From assembly GCF_946477935.1 (NCBI RefSeq), contig NZ_CAMLAC010000005.1:1-46835 (forward strand): a stretch of DNA of 46,835 nucleotides, in the 5' to 3' direction. How positions within the stretch are numbered: the stretch's first letter is position 1; every line of letters starts with the position of its first letter. Below the pieces are notes generated by a model. The model was given only the letters and a program-made list of their open reading frames with translations, was not told the DNA's origin and did not search any database. Origin of the DNA: an uncultured Sphingomonas sp. (GTDB lineage Bacteria; Pseudomonadota; Alphaproteobacteria; Sphingomonadales; Sphingomonadaceae). A program made the position numbers and the translations under genes. This document shows positions 8,651 through 17,532 of the stretch, one piece after another.

Positions 8651-10192
8651 ATGCGTACTTGCCTGAACGTCCTGATGCTGAGACCCGCGATGCTGGCGCT
8701 GGCGGCGACCCTGCCTGCCATCGCCGATGCCCGCCCCGCCGACCCGGCCCCTGCGGCCACGGCCGCCGGCGGTGGCGGCGCGGTGATGCAGGTAAACACC
8801 GGTCGTGGCCGGCTCATCACCCTGTCGCGCCCGATGAGCGATCTGTTCGTCGCCGACGACTCGATCGCGGACGTACAGGTGCGCTCGCCCACCCAACTCT
8901 ATGTCTTCGGCAAGAAGCCGGGCGAGACGACGATCTCCGCCACCGCCCGCGGCGGCGCGGTCGTCTATGCGACCACGGTGCGCGTCGGCAACAATCTCGA
9001 CGCGGTCGGGCAGATGCTGCGCCTGACCATGCCGGAGGCGAACATCGTCGCCACGCCGATGAACGGCCTGATCCTGCTGACCGGCACCGTCGCCGCGCCC
9101 GAGGACGCAGCCGAGGCCGAGCGGCTGGTACAGGGCTTTGTCGGCGAGACCACCAAGGTCCTGTCGCGCCTGAAGACCGCGACGCCTTTGCAGGTGAACC
9201 TCCAGGTGCGCATCGCCGAGGTCAGCCGCAGCTTCGTCAAGAATATCGGCGTCAACCTGCTCAACCGCCACAGCACCAGCGGCGGCCTGTTGTTCGGGAT
9301 CGATTCGGGGCGGACGACCGGATCGTCGATCGCCGACGCCACCAACACCGCCGGGCAGATCACCGGCACGCGCTACACCGTCGCCAAGGGCCCGGATCGC
9401 ACCACGCTTGGCCTCGGCGGTCGTATCCTCGGCATGGACCTGCTCGCCGCGATCGACCTGGGCGAAACGCTGGGACAGGTGACGACGCTCGCCAACCCCA
9501 ACCTGACCGCGCTGTCGGGCGAGACCGCAACCTTCCTGGCCGGCGGCGAGATCCCGATCCCGCTGGCCTCCGGCTTCGGGGCGGTGAACGTCGAGTTCAA
9601 GCAGTACGGCGTCAGCCTGGCCTATACGCCGACGGTGCTGTCCGACGGGCGCATCTCGCTGCGCGTCCGGCCGGAAGTGTCGCAGCTATCGTCTGCCGGT
9701 GCGGTGACGATCGGCGGCACCACCATTCCCGGCCTGACCACCCGCCGCGCCGAGACGACGCTGGAACTCGGCTCCGGGCAGAGCATGATGATTGGCGGCC
9801 TGCTGTCGAACAGCAACGACAATTCGGTCGACAAGACGCCGTGGCTGGGCGACCTGCCGCTGATCGGCAGCCTGTTCCGGTCGAACGCGTTCCGCCGCAG
9901 CGAGACCGAACTGGTCATCATCATCACCCCCTATCTGGTGAAGCCGGTGAATAGCCAGAGCGACATCGCCCTGCCCACCGACGGCGCGCGCACTCCGCGC
10001 GACATCGACCGGGTGATCAAGGGTGAGCTTGGCACCGGCGCCAGCGGCGAGCGCCGGCCGGTGCCGACCATGGCGCCCCCGCGCCAGTCCGCGCCCGCCA
10101 TCGGCCTGTCGGCCCCCGCCCCGGCGGCGCCGCCGGCTTCCAAGCCTTCCAAGCCGGCCAAGGGCGTTCCCGCCCCCGGCTTCTCCAACTGA
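8651..10192 (+). CDS. cpaC: Secretin of the Tad pilus, CpaC (RcpA)
   Basis: The outer-membrane secretin through which the Flp pilus exits. The 513-residue protein has a signal peptide to about residue 27. Next come the pilus N-terminal domain (about 40-110, with LITLSRPMSDLFVADDSIADV), a BON-like region and the secretin domain (about 240-440). The secretin domain includes SGETATFLAGGEIPIPL, YTPTVLSDGRISLRVRPE and TELVIIITPYLVKP. The last 70 residues are rich in proline and alanine and probably extend into the periplasm or act as a linker. It sits between cpaB and cpaD in a tight operon. Confidence 0.93.
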   Translation: MRTCLNVLMLRPAMLALAATLPAIADARPADPAPAATAAGGGGAVMQVNTGRGRLITLSRPMSDLFVADDSIADVQVRSPTQLYVFGKKPGETTISATARGGAVVYATTVRVGNNLDAVGQMLRLTMPEANIVATPMNGLILLTGTVAAPEDAAEAERLVQGFVGETTKVLSRLKTATPLQVNLQVRIAEVSRSFVKNIGVNLLNRHSTSGGLLFGIDSGRTTGSSIADATNTAGQITGTRYTVAKGPDRTTLGLGGRILGMDLLAAIDLGETLGQVTTLANPNLTALSGETATFLAGGEIPIPLASGFGAVNVEFKQYGVSLAYTPTVLSDGRISLRVRPEVSQLSSAGAVTIGGTTIPGLTTRRAETTLELGSGQSMMIGGLLSNSNDNSVDKTPWLGDLPLIGSLFRSNAFRRSETELVIIITPYLVKPVNSQSDIALPTDGARTPRDIDRVIKGELGTGASGERRPVPTMAPPRQSAPAIGLSAPAPAAPPASKPSKPAKGVPAPGFSN

Positions 10193-10202
10193 TCGGTCCG
10201 GG

Positions 10203-10895
10203 ATGCGACACGCCATGACCCACGCCCTTACCCTGACAACCACGCTGGCGGCGGCGCTGCTGCTCGCCGGTTGCACCGGCACGCAGAATCGCGGCGTCGA
10301 ATCCGTCCATCAACCGGTGGTCGACCGGACCGACTATGCGCTCGATCTGGGCGTGATCGGTGGACGGCTGGCCGCTGGCGAGGAGGAACGGCTGGACGGC
10401 TGGGCCCGCACGCTGCGCCTCGGCTATGGCGACCATGTCGCGCTCGACGATCCCGCGAGCGAAGCCCCCGGTGCCCGCGCCGAGGTGGCCGGACTGATCG
10501 CGCGCTACGGCCTCATCCTCGACGATGCCGCACCGGTCTCGCAGGCGTCGGTCACCCCCGCCACGATCCGCGTCGTGGTCAGCCGGACGCGCGCCGCGGT
10601 GCCGGGCTGTCCGGACTGGTCACGCGACAGCAGCCTGGACTGGAACCAGAACACCTCGTCCAACTATGGGTGCGCCACCAATTCGACGCTGGCCGCAATG
10701 GTCGCCAACCCGGCCGATCTGGTCCAGGGCCGCACCGGCCGCGGGACGACGGACCCGGCGCAGGTTTTCAAGAGCATCGACCTGTATCGCAAGGCCGTGC
10801 CCACCGGCGGCGGCGGCACCACGGTCGGCAGTGCCGGCGGCGGTGGCGGTGGCGGTGGCGGCGGAGCCGGCGCCAGCGGGGGGGGCAGCCGCTGA
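10203..10895 (+). CDS. cpaD: CpaD-family pilus assembly lipoprotein
   Basis: A 230-residue lipoprotein with a lipobox LLLAGC at about residues 20-25. The family stretch DWNQNTSSNYGCATNSTLAAMVANPADL lies near residues 140-170 and identifies CpaD/TadG-linked outer-membrane lipoproteins. It probably helps the secretin assemble or sit in the outer membrane. The C-terminus is a glycine tract with ten consecutive glycines, encoded by a GGC/GGT run at about 10835-10870. I take the ATG at 10203; a second in-frame ATG lies four codons later. The stop overlaps the cpaE start by one base (TGATG). Confidence 0.88.
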   Translation: MRHAMTHALTLTTTLAAALLLAGCTGTQNRGVESVHQPVVDRTDYALDLGVIGGRLAAGEEERLDGWARTLRLGYGDHVALDDPASEAPGARAEVAGLIARYGLILDDAAPVSQASVTPATIRVVVSRTRAAVPGCPDWSRDSSLDWNQNTSSNYGCATNSTLAAMVANPADLVQGRTGRGTTDPAQVFKSIDLYRKAVPTGGGGTTVGSAGGGGGGGGGGAGASGGGSR

Positions 10896-12181
10896 TGAAC
10901 GCTCCCTGGAAGCCCGGCGCGATCACCGGTCGCGATCCCTTTGTCGCCTATGTGTGCGACGAAGCGACCGCCGAGGCAGTGCGCCCGATCGTCACCGAAC
11001 AGGGCTGGTCGCCGGACAAGGTCCACAAGGGCGGCCTGCGCAACGCGATCCAGTCGCTGTCGGTCTCCGCCAGCCCGCAGATCCTGCTGGTCGATCTGTC
11101 CGAATCGGGCGATCCGCTGAACGACATCAACGCGCTGGCCGAGGTGTGCGAGCCGGGCACGGTGGTGATCGCCGCCGGTCAGGTGAACGACGTCCGCCTG
11201 TACCGCGACCTGCTGGCCAGCGGCATCCAGGATTATCTGCTGAAGCCGCTGCACCGCGACATGCTGCGCGATGCCTTTGCCAATGCCCAGGCGCTGCTCA
11301 GCGCGCCCAAGCATAATGAGGGGCCGAGCGAGCACGCACATTGCGCGGTGGCGGTGATCGGCGCGCGCGGCGGGGTGGGGGCATCCACCGTCGCCACTTC
11401 GCTCGCCTGGCTGCTTGCCGAGAAGGAAAAGCGCTCCACCGCGCTGCTCGATCTCGACGTGCATTTCGGCACCGGCGCGCTGGCGCTGGATCTGGAGCCC
11501 GGCCGCGGCCTGACCGACGCGATCGAGAATCCCAGCCGCATCGACGGCCTGTTCATCGAGCGCGCCATGGTGCGCGCTTCCGAAAAGCTGGCCGTGCTGT
11601 CGGCGGAAGCACCGATCAACAGCCCGATCATCACCGACGGCTCGGCATTCCGCGCGCTGGAAGAGGAAATGCGCGCCGCGTTCGAATGCATGGTGATCGA
11701 TCTGCCGCGCGGCATGCTGGTCCAGCATCCGCAACTGCTCGCCGACGTGCAGACGGTGGTGCTGGTCACCGAACTGACGCTGGCCGCGGCACGCGACACC
11801 ATCCGGCTGCTCTCCTGGCTGAAGGCGAACGCGGCGCAGACCCAGGTCGTCGTGCTGGCGAACCGCATGCATCCCGCCGCGCAAGCGGAGATCGGCCGCA
11901 AGGACTTCGAAACGTCGATCGAGCGGCGTATCGACCATGTCATGCCCTTCGATCTGAAGCTGGCGGCGCAGGCGGCCAAGCTGGGCAAGACGCTGGCGGA
12001 GGCGGGCAAGGCGAGCAAGACCATCACGCCCCTTGCCGAGATCGCGGGCAACCTCTGCTTTGCGGCCGCCGAAGGCGCCGTGCCCGGTGCAGCCAAGGGG
12101 ATCAAGGGTGGCCGCGGACCGTCGCTGATGGCGCGGTTCGACATCAAGGGCCTGATGGCCAAGCGCCCGCCGCGCAAATGA
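10895..12181 (+). CDS. cpaE: Pilus assembly ATPase-like protein CpaE (TadZ)
   Basis: A 428-residue MinD/ParA-like protein that localises the Tad machine at the cell pole in known systems. Residues 15-130 form an atypical receiver-like domain (ILLVDLSE, LLASGIQDYLLKPL). Residues about 150-400 form the P-loop domain. Its Walker A is deviant, GARGGVGAST at 157-166, with alanine where the lysine of GGVGKST would be; this is common in CpaE. The start overlaps the cpaD stop. The next gene is tadB, 43 bases on, where cpaF normally stands. Confidence 0.92.
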   Translation: MNAPWKPGAITGRDPFVAYVCDEATAEAVRPIVTEQGWSPDKVHKGGLRNAIQSLSVSASPQILLVDLSESGDPLNDINALAEVCEPGTVVIAAGQVNDVRLYRDLLASGIQDYLLKPLHRDMLRDAFANAQALLSAPKHNEGPSEHAHCAVAVIGARGGVGASTVATSLAWLLAEKEKRSTALLDLDVHFGTGALALDLEPGRGLTDAIENPSRIDGLFIERAMVRASEKLAVLSAEAPINSPIITDGSAFRALEEEMRAAFECMVIDLPRGMLVQHPQLLADVQTVVLVTELTLAAARDTIRLLSWLKANAAQTQVVVLANRMHPAAQAEIGRKDFETSIERRIDHVMPFDLKLAAQAAKLGKTLAEAGKASKTITPLAEIAGNLCFAAAEGAVPGAAKGIKGGRGPSLMARFDIKGLMAKRPPRK

Positions 12182-12224
12182 TCGCTCCCCGCCCCCATAT
12201 CCTGCCCGACTGCGGAGCGGCGCG

Positions 12225-13199
12225 ATGACGGACATGTTGCCCTTCATCATGGTCATGGTCGGCATGGCGATCGTTCTGGCGATGATCGTGATGGCCTTTG
12301 CCGGCCCCTCCCCGGCCCGCGCCCAGGCGCGCCGCATGGCGCAACTGCGCGAGCGGCATTCGGAGGTGGCGGTGATCTCCTCCACGCAGATGCGCCGCAT
12401 CACCAATGCGCGCGACACGCGGATGGACCAGGCGTTCGGCCGCATCCTGCCCAACCCGGCATTGCTCGCCAAGCGGCTGGCGATGACGGGCAAGGACTGG
12501 ACGGTGGGCCAATATGGCATGGTCAATGCCGGCGTGACGCTCACCGTCGCGGTGTTGATGCTGGTGGAGGGCATGCCCTTCCTGCTGGCGCTGTTCGCCG
12601 CGATCTTCATCGGCGTCGGCATCCCCCATTTCGTCATCGGCAAGCTGATCCAGCGCCGGGTGGGCCGGTTCACCGCCAAGTTTCCCGATGCGATCGAGCT
12701 GCTGGTCCGCGGCCTGCGCTCAGGGCTTCCCATCACCGAGACGATGAGCGTGGTCGCGCAGGAGGTCGAGGGACCGGTGGGTGAGGAATTCCGCACCATC
12801 ACCGACAAGATGAAGATCGGCCGCTCGATGGACGTGGCGCTGCAGGAAACCGCCGACCGGCTGGGTACGCCCGAGTTCCAGTTCTTCGTCATCACCATCG
12901 CCATCCAGCGTGAAACCGGCGGCAATCTGGCCGAAACCCTGTCCAACCTGGCCGACGTGCTGCGCAAGCGGGCACAGATGAAGCTGAAGATCCGGGCGAT
13001 GTCGTCCGAATCCAAGGCATCGGCCTATATCGTCGGCTCGCTGCCGTTCATCGTCTTCGGCCTGATCTTCATGGTCAATTCCGCCTATTTGATGAACTTC
13101 TTCACCGATGAGCGGCTGATGATCGCAGGGCTTGGCGGCCTTTTGTGGATGGGCATCGGCGTCTTCATCATGGCCAAGATGGTCAGCTTCGAGATCTGA
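12225..13199 (+). CDS. tadB: Tad secretion inner-membrane protein TadB (T2SF family)
   Basis: A 324-residue polytopic inner-membrane platform protein. It has an N-terminal membrane segment at about residues 5-27 and a pair of hydrophobic segments at about 93-135. The cytoplasmic GspF-like domain is at about 155-275 (FPDAIELLVRGLRSGLPITE), and two C-terminal segments follow at about 270-320. It pairs with TadC to form the platform on which the motor ATPase works. It directly follows cpaE with no ATPase gene between them, and tadC starts nine bases after its stop. Confidence 0.92.
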   Translation: MTDMLPFIMVMVGMAIVLAMIVMAFAGPSPARAQARRMAQLRERHSEVAVISSTQMRRITNARDTRMDQAFGRILPNPALLAKRLAMTGKDWTVGQYGMVNAGVTLTVAVLMLVEGMPFLLALFAAIFIGVGIPHFVIGKLIQRRVGRFTAKFPDAIELLVRGLRSGLPITETMSVVAQEVEGPVGEEFRTITDKMKIGRSMDVALQETADRLGTPEFQFFVITIAIQRETGGNLAETLSNLADVLRKRAQMKLKIRAMSSESKASAYIVGSLPFIVFGLIFMVNSAYLMNFFTDERLMIAGLGGLLWMGIGVFIMAKMVSFEI

Positions 13200-13208
13200 G
13201 GGACGATC

Positions 13209-14201
13209 ATGGCCCCCAACACCCCCACGATATTGGGCATCGACGTGCTCTGGATGGCGACGATCCTGTCGGGCGTCGCCGCCTTTGCGGTGATGGTCGC
13301 GATCTATGCGGTCACCACCTCGCGTGATCCGATGGCCAAGCGGGTCAAGGCGCTGAACGACCGGCGCGAACAGTTGAAGGCTGGCATCACCGCCTCCACC
13401 AAGCGCCGTGCCAAGCTGGTCCAGCGCAACGACACCGCCGACCGGATGCGCGCCGTGCTGCAATCCCTGTCGGTGTTGCAGGAGGAACAGGTCAAGGCGG
13501 CGCAGATCAAGCTGCTTCAGGCTGGCATCCGATCGAAGGAATGGGCGGTTGCGGTCATCTTCGGCCGGCTGGTCATGCCCATCGTGTTCGGGGGGATGGC
13601 GCTGCTCTGGGTTTACGGCACCGACGGGTTCGCCGACTGGTCGCCGCTCAAGAAATACATGCTGGTCGCCGGCACCTTCATCATGTCCTACAAGGCGCCG
13701 GACATCTTTCTGAAGAACAAGATCACCAAGCGATCGGATGCGATCCGGAAGGGCCTGCCCGACGCGCTCGACCTGCTGGTGATCTGTGCCGAGGCCGGCC
13801 TGACCGTTGACGCCGCCTTCCACCGCGTCGCGCGTGAACTGGGTCGCGCCTATCCCGAGCTGGGCGAGGAATTCTCGCTGACCGCGATCGAACTCGGTTT
13901 CCTGACCGACCGGCGCCAGGCGTTCGAAAATCTGGCGATGCGCGTCGATCTGGACGCGGTGAAGGGCGTGGTCACCACCATGATCCAGACCGAGAAATAC
14001 GGCACCCCGCTCGCCTCGGCGCTGCGCGTGCTGTCCGCCGAATTCCGCAACGAGCGGATGATGCGCGCCGAGGAAAAGGCGGCACGGCTCCCCGCGATCA
14101 TGACCGTGCCGCTGATCCTGTTCATCCTGCCGACGCTGTTCGTCGTCATCCTCGGCCCGGCCGCCTGCTCGATCAAGGACTCGCTGATCAGCGGAGGCTG
14201 A
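13209..14201 (+). CDS. tadC: Tad secretion inner-membrane protein TadC (T2SF family)
   Basis: The partner platform protein of TadB, 330 residues. It has an N-terminal membrane segment (about 15-37), two middle segments (about 110-160) and a C-terminal segment (about 295-320). The GspF-like domain is at about 175-300 (GLPDALDLLVICAEAGLTVDAAF). This DALDLLVxCxEAG form is typical of TadC. It is the last recognisable pilus gene here. A small coiled-coil gene with its own strong ribosome binding site follows after 48 bases. Confidence 0.92.
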   Translation: MAPNTPTILGIDVLWMATILSGVAAFAVMVAIYAVTTSRDPMAKRVKALNDRREQLKAGITASTKRRAKLVQRNDTADRMRAVLQSLSVLQEEQVKAAQIKLLQAGIRSKEWAVAVIFGRLVMPIVFGGMALLWVYGTDGFADWSPLKKYMLVAGTFIMSYKAPDIFLKNKITKRSDAIRKGLPDALDLLVICAEAGLTVDAAFHRVARELGRAYPELGEEFSLTAIELGFLTDRRQAFENLAMRVDLDAVKGVVTTMIQTEKYGTPLASALRVLSAEFRNERMMRAEEKAARLPAIMTVPLILFILPTLFVVILGPAACSIKDSLISGG

Positions 14202-14249
14202 AACCGACACGGCTTCAGGTCGTTGACCCTCCGTAACAGGAGGTTCGCG

Positions 14250-14633
14250 ATGCTGTTCTCGACACCCACGCAATTCGCGGTGCTGGCACTGCTCTTCGTC
14301 GGCGGCTGGCTGCTCGGCCTGGCCAGCCATCCCGGCGGTCGCAAATGGCGCGAACGCTACACCGCCGAGCGCGACGCGCACGCGACGGTACGCAACGAGC
14401 ATGACACGCGGCTGAGCACCGCCAATGCGCGCATCGCGGAACTGGAACGCGAAAATAGCCGGCTCGCCCAGGCGACCCCGGTGGCAACGGCGGCACCCGC
14501 CACGCCGATAACGGGCGCCCCCCTCTCGACCGCGCCGGTCGCCTCACGCCCGATCGCCGCCACCGCCGCCCGCCCGGCCTTCGGCGGCGAACGCCGCGGC
14601 TGGTTCGATTTCGGCGACCGGACGCGGCGCTGA
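14250..14633 (+). CDS. Small single-pass membrane protein with coiled coil, function unknown
   Basis: A 127-residue protein. I use the ATG at 14250 because it is preceded by a strong AGGAGG at about 8-base spacing; a TTG upstream is also in frame. Residues 8-28 form one membrane segment (FAVLALLFVGGWLLGLA). Residues about 32-70 are a charged helix likely to coil (ERDAHATVRNEHDTRLSTAN, then IAELERENSRL). The rest is a proline/alanine/threonine-rich tail ending in basic residues. It follows tadC in the same direction, so it may belong to the pilus operon, but I know no family that links it to pili. Confidence 0.7.
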   Translation: MLFSTPTQFAVLALLFVGGWLLGLASHPGGRKWRERYTAERDAHATVRNEHDTRLSTANARIAELERENSRLAQATPVATAAPATPITGAPLSTAPVASRPIAATAARPAFGGERRGWFDFGDRTRR

Positions 14634-14669
14634 CCCCTCTCCCGTTGGAAAGGAAATGGCCGTTCTATT

Positions 14670-14805
14670 CCTCTCCCCTCCGGGGAGAGGAAGGGCCCCA
14701 TCGTGCAGCGATGGGAAGGTGAGGGGACGCCAAGCAGCGCAGCACTGCTGGTCTGCCCCTCACCCTTCCCACTGCCTGGCGGCAGCGGGCCCCTTCCCTC
14801 TCCCC
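14670..14805. repeat. Long imperfect palindromic intergenic repeat (copy 1)
   Basis: This intergenic stretch folds almost wholly on itself. It opens with a perfect hairpin, CCTCTCCCC-TCC-GGGGAGAGG (14670-14690). The arm at 14682-14699 then pairs imperfectly with 14787-14805. The inner arm GGGAAGGTGAGGGG (14713-14726) pairs with 14756-14770, and AGCAG/CTGCT closes the centre. A homologous half-copy lies at 25241-25305. No gene is visible from 14634 to 14828. It may also act as a bidirectional transcription stop between the pilus operon and ppdK. Confidence 0.75.
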
Positions 14806-14828
14806 GATGGAGAGAGGGAATTGTATCC

Positions 14829-17486
14829 CTACCGCTTCAACGCCGCCTGCGCCGCCGCCAGCCGCGCGATCGGCACCCGGTACGGACTGGCCGACACATA
14901 ATCGAGCCCCACCTGCTCGCAGAATGCGATCGACGCCGGATCGCCGCCATGCTCGCCGCAGATCCCCAGCTTGATGTCGCCCCGCGTCGCACGACCACGC
15001 TCGGCGGCCAGGCTGACCAGCTCGCCCACGCCCTCCACGTCCAGGCTGACGAACGGGTCCTTGGCGTAGATGCCCTGCTCGACATAGGCGCCCAGGAAGC
15101 GCGCCGCGTCATCACGGCTCACGCCCAGCGTCGTCTGCGTCAGGTCGTTGGTGCCGAACGAGAAGAACTCGCCAACCTCGGCGATCTCGCCCGCCTTCAG
15201 CGCGGCGCGCGGCAGCTCGATCATCGTGCCGACCAGATAGTCTACCTCGCGCCCCCGCTCGGCAAAGACCAGCTTGGCCGCCTTGTCGACCACGGCCTTC
15301 ATCAACTCCAGTTCCCGCCGCGTAGCGACCAGCGGGATCATCACCTCCGGAATCGGTGCCTCTCCCGACTTCTCGGCCACGTCGATCGCCGCCTCGAAAA
15401 TCGCCCGCGCCTGCATCTCGTAGATTTCCGGGTAGGTCACGCCCAGCCGACACCCGCGATGCCCCAGCATCGGATTGAATTCATGCAGTTCGTTCGCGCG
15501 GCGCTTCAGCGTGTCCACGTCCAGCCCGGCCGCCTGCGCCACCTCGGCGAACTCGGCTTCCTCATGCGGCAGGAACTCGTGCAGCGGCGGATCGAGCAGG
15601 CGGACGGTGACCGGCAGGCCCGCCATCACCTCGAAGATCGCGGTGAAATCGCTACGCTGTTCGGGCAGCAGCCGGTCGAGCGCGGCGCGACGCCCCTTCT
15701 CGTCCGATGCCAGGATCATCTGCCGCACCGCGGTGATGCGGCTACCCTCGAAGAACATGTGCTCGGTCCGGCACAGCCCGACGCCCTCCGCGCCGAACTC
15801 GCGCGCGGTCTTGCAGTCGAGCGGCGTTTCCGCGTTGGCGCGCACCTTCAGGCGACGGACCTCGTCGGCCCATTCCATCAGCGTGCCGAAATCGCCCGCC
15901 AGCTCCGGCTGCACGGTGGCGACCTCGCCCACCATTACCTCGCCGCTGGCGCCGTCGATGGTCAGCGTGTCGCCTTCGCGCACCTCACGCCCCGCGCAGC
16001 GCAACACCTTGTCCTTGGCCGAGATCGCCAGCGATCCGGCACCGGACACGCAAGGCCGCCCCATGCCGCGCGCGACGACCGCCGCGTGGCTGGTCATGCC
16101 GCCCCGCGCGGTCAGGATGCCCTTGGCGGCATGCATGCCGTGAATGTCCTCGGGGCTGGTCTCGACCCGGACCAGGATCACCGCCTCGCCCGCCGCCGCG
16201 CGCTTCTCGGCGGTGTCGGCGTCGAACACGACCTTGCCCGATGCGGCGCCCGGGCTGGCGGGCAGGCCCTTGGTCAGCACGTCGCGCTTCGCCTCGGGGT
16301 CAAGGGTCGGGTGGAGCAACTGGTCGAGCGCGGCGGGATCGACGCGCAGGATCGCCTCCTCGCGGGTGATCAGCCCCTCGTTCGCCATGTCCACCGCGAT
16401 CTTCAGCGCGGCTTTGGCGGTGCGCTTGCCCGAACGGGTCTGGAGCATCCACAGCTTGGCCTGTTCGACCGTGAACTCGATGTCCTGCATGTCGCGGTAA
16501 TGGTTCTCGAGCTGGTCGAACACCGCGGCCAGCTCGCCGTAGACCTCCGGCATCGCCTCTTCCATCGATGCGGGCTTGGCGCCGGCTTCCTCGCGTGCCG
16601 CCTTGGTCAGATATTGCGGCGTGCGGATGCCCGCCACCACGTCCTCGCCCTGCGCGTTGATCAGGAACTCGCCATAATAGGCGCGGTCGCCCTTCGACGG
16701 GTCGCGCGTGAACGCCACGCCCGTGGCCGAGGTGTCGCCCATATTGCCGAACACCATCGCCTGCACGTTGACCGCGGTGCCCCAGTTGGCGGGAATGTCG
16801 TTCAGACGGCGATAGACCTTCGCGCGCTCCGACTGCCACGATCCGAACACCGCGCCGACCGCGCCCCACAACTGGTCATGCACGTCCTGCGGGAACGGCT
16901 TGCCCCACTGCTCCTCGACCAGCGCCTTGTACTGGGCGACCAATGTCTTCCAGTCGGCCGCACTCATCTCGGTGTCGAGGGTGAAGCCGTTGTCTTCCTT
17001 GGCGATCTCCAGCGCTTCCTCGAACGCGCCGTGATCCAGCTCCAGCACGACATCGGCATACATCTGGATGAAGCGGCGATAGCTGTCCCACGCGAACCGC
17101 TCGTCGTCCGCCGCCTTCGCCAGCCCCTCGACCGTCTCGTCGTTCAGCCCCAGGTTCAGCACGGTGTCCATCATCCCCGGCATCGACACCCGCGCCCCCG
17201 AGCGCACCGATACCAGCAGCGGGTTCGTCGGATCGCCGAAGCGCTTCTCCGTCACCGCCTCGATATGCGCGATCCCCTCCGCGACCTCGTCACGCAGCGT
17301 CTGCGGGAACTGCTCACCATCCTCGTAATAGCGCGTGCACATCTCCGTCGAAATGGTGAATCCCGGCGGCACCGGCAGCCCGATCGACGCCATCTCGGCC
17401 AGGTTCGCGCCCTTGCCGCCCAGCAGGTTCTTGTCCCCCTTGCCGCCATCCGAAACACCGCCGCCGAACCTGTAGACGTAGGTCAT
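14829..17486 (-). CDS. ppdK: Pyruvate, phosphate dikinase
   Basis: Interconverts pyruvate, ATP and phosphate with PEP, AMP and diphosphate. The 885-residue protein has the usual length and three domains. The N-terminal nucleotide-binding domain includes KGDKNLLGGKGANLAEM at 17-32. The swivelling phosphohistidine domain has H467 in GGMTSHAAVVARGMG. The C-terminal PEP-binding barrel includes GICGEHGGDP near residue 845. I start at the ATG at 17486, preceded by AGAGGAAAG. It lies 46 bases after glyS on the same strand, so it is probably the third gene of a glyQ-glyS-ppdK unit. Confidence 0.96.
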   Translation of the reverse strand: MTYVYRFGGGVSDGGKGDKNLLGGKGANLAEMASIGLPVPPGFTISTEMCTRYYEDGEQFPQTLRDEVAEGIAHIEAVTEKRFGDPTNPLLVSVRSGARVSMPGMMDTVLNLGLNDETVEGLAKAADDERFAWDSYRRFIQMYADVVLELDHGAFEEALEIAKEDNGFTLDTEMSAADWKTLVAQYKALVEEQWGKPFPQDVHDQLWGAVGAVFGSWQSERAKVYRRLNDIPANWGTAVNVQAMVFGNMGDTSATGVAFTRDPSKGDRAYYGEFLINAQGEDVVAGIRTPQYLTKAAREEAGAKPASMEEAMPEVYGELAAVFDQLENHYRDMQDIEFTVEQAKLWMLQTRSGKRTAKAALKIAVDMANEGLITREEAILRVDPAALDQLLHPTLDPEAKRDVLTKGLPASPGAASGKVVFDADTAEKRAAAGEAVILVRVETSPEDIHGMHAAKGILTARGGMTSHAAVVARGMGRPCVSGAGSLAISAKDKVLRCAGREVREGDTLTIDGASGEVMVGEVATVQPELAGDFGTLMEWADEVRRLKVRANAETPLDCKTAREFGAEGVGLCRTEHMFFEGSRITAVRQMILASDEKGRRAALDRLLPEQRSDFTAIFEVMAGLPVTVRLLDPPLHEFLPHEEAEFAEVAQAAGLDVDTLKRRANELHEFNPMLGHRGCRLGVTYPEIYEMQARAIFEAAIDVAEKSGEAPIPEVMIPLVATRRELELMKAVVDKAAKLVFAERGREVDYLVGTMIELPRAALKAGEIAEVGEFFSFGTNDLTQTTLGVSRDDAARFLGAYVEQGIYAKDPFVSLDVEGVGELVSLAAERGRATRGDIKLGICGEHGGDPASIAFCEQVGLDYVSASPYRVPIARLAAAQAALKR

Positions 17487-17532
17487 TGTCTTTCCTCTGT
17501 TTCGTTGTCGTGGTCGCCCAAGAGGGGGCGTA

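Noticed and set aside
10835..10870. CRISPR or microsatellite-like array in the GGC/GGT run
   Set aside because: It is an in-frame polyglycine tract at the end of cpaD, with no spacers. I saw no CRISPR array anywhere in the window.
10895..12181. CpaE as a broken ATPase because Walker A lacks its lysine
   Set aside because: The GGVGAST form is usual in the CpaE/TadZ branch, so it is not evidence of decay.
10664..13015. A 783-residue open frame on the minus strand across cpaD, cpaE and tadB
   Set aside because: It spans three genes that are clearly coding on the other strand and has shadow-like composition.
12720..14402. A 560-residue minus-strand frame across tadB and tadC
   Set aside because: Shadow of two conserved pilus genes; histidine/arginine/glutamine-rich with no domain.
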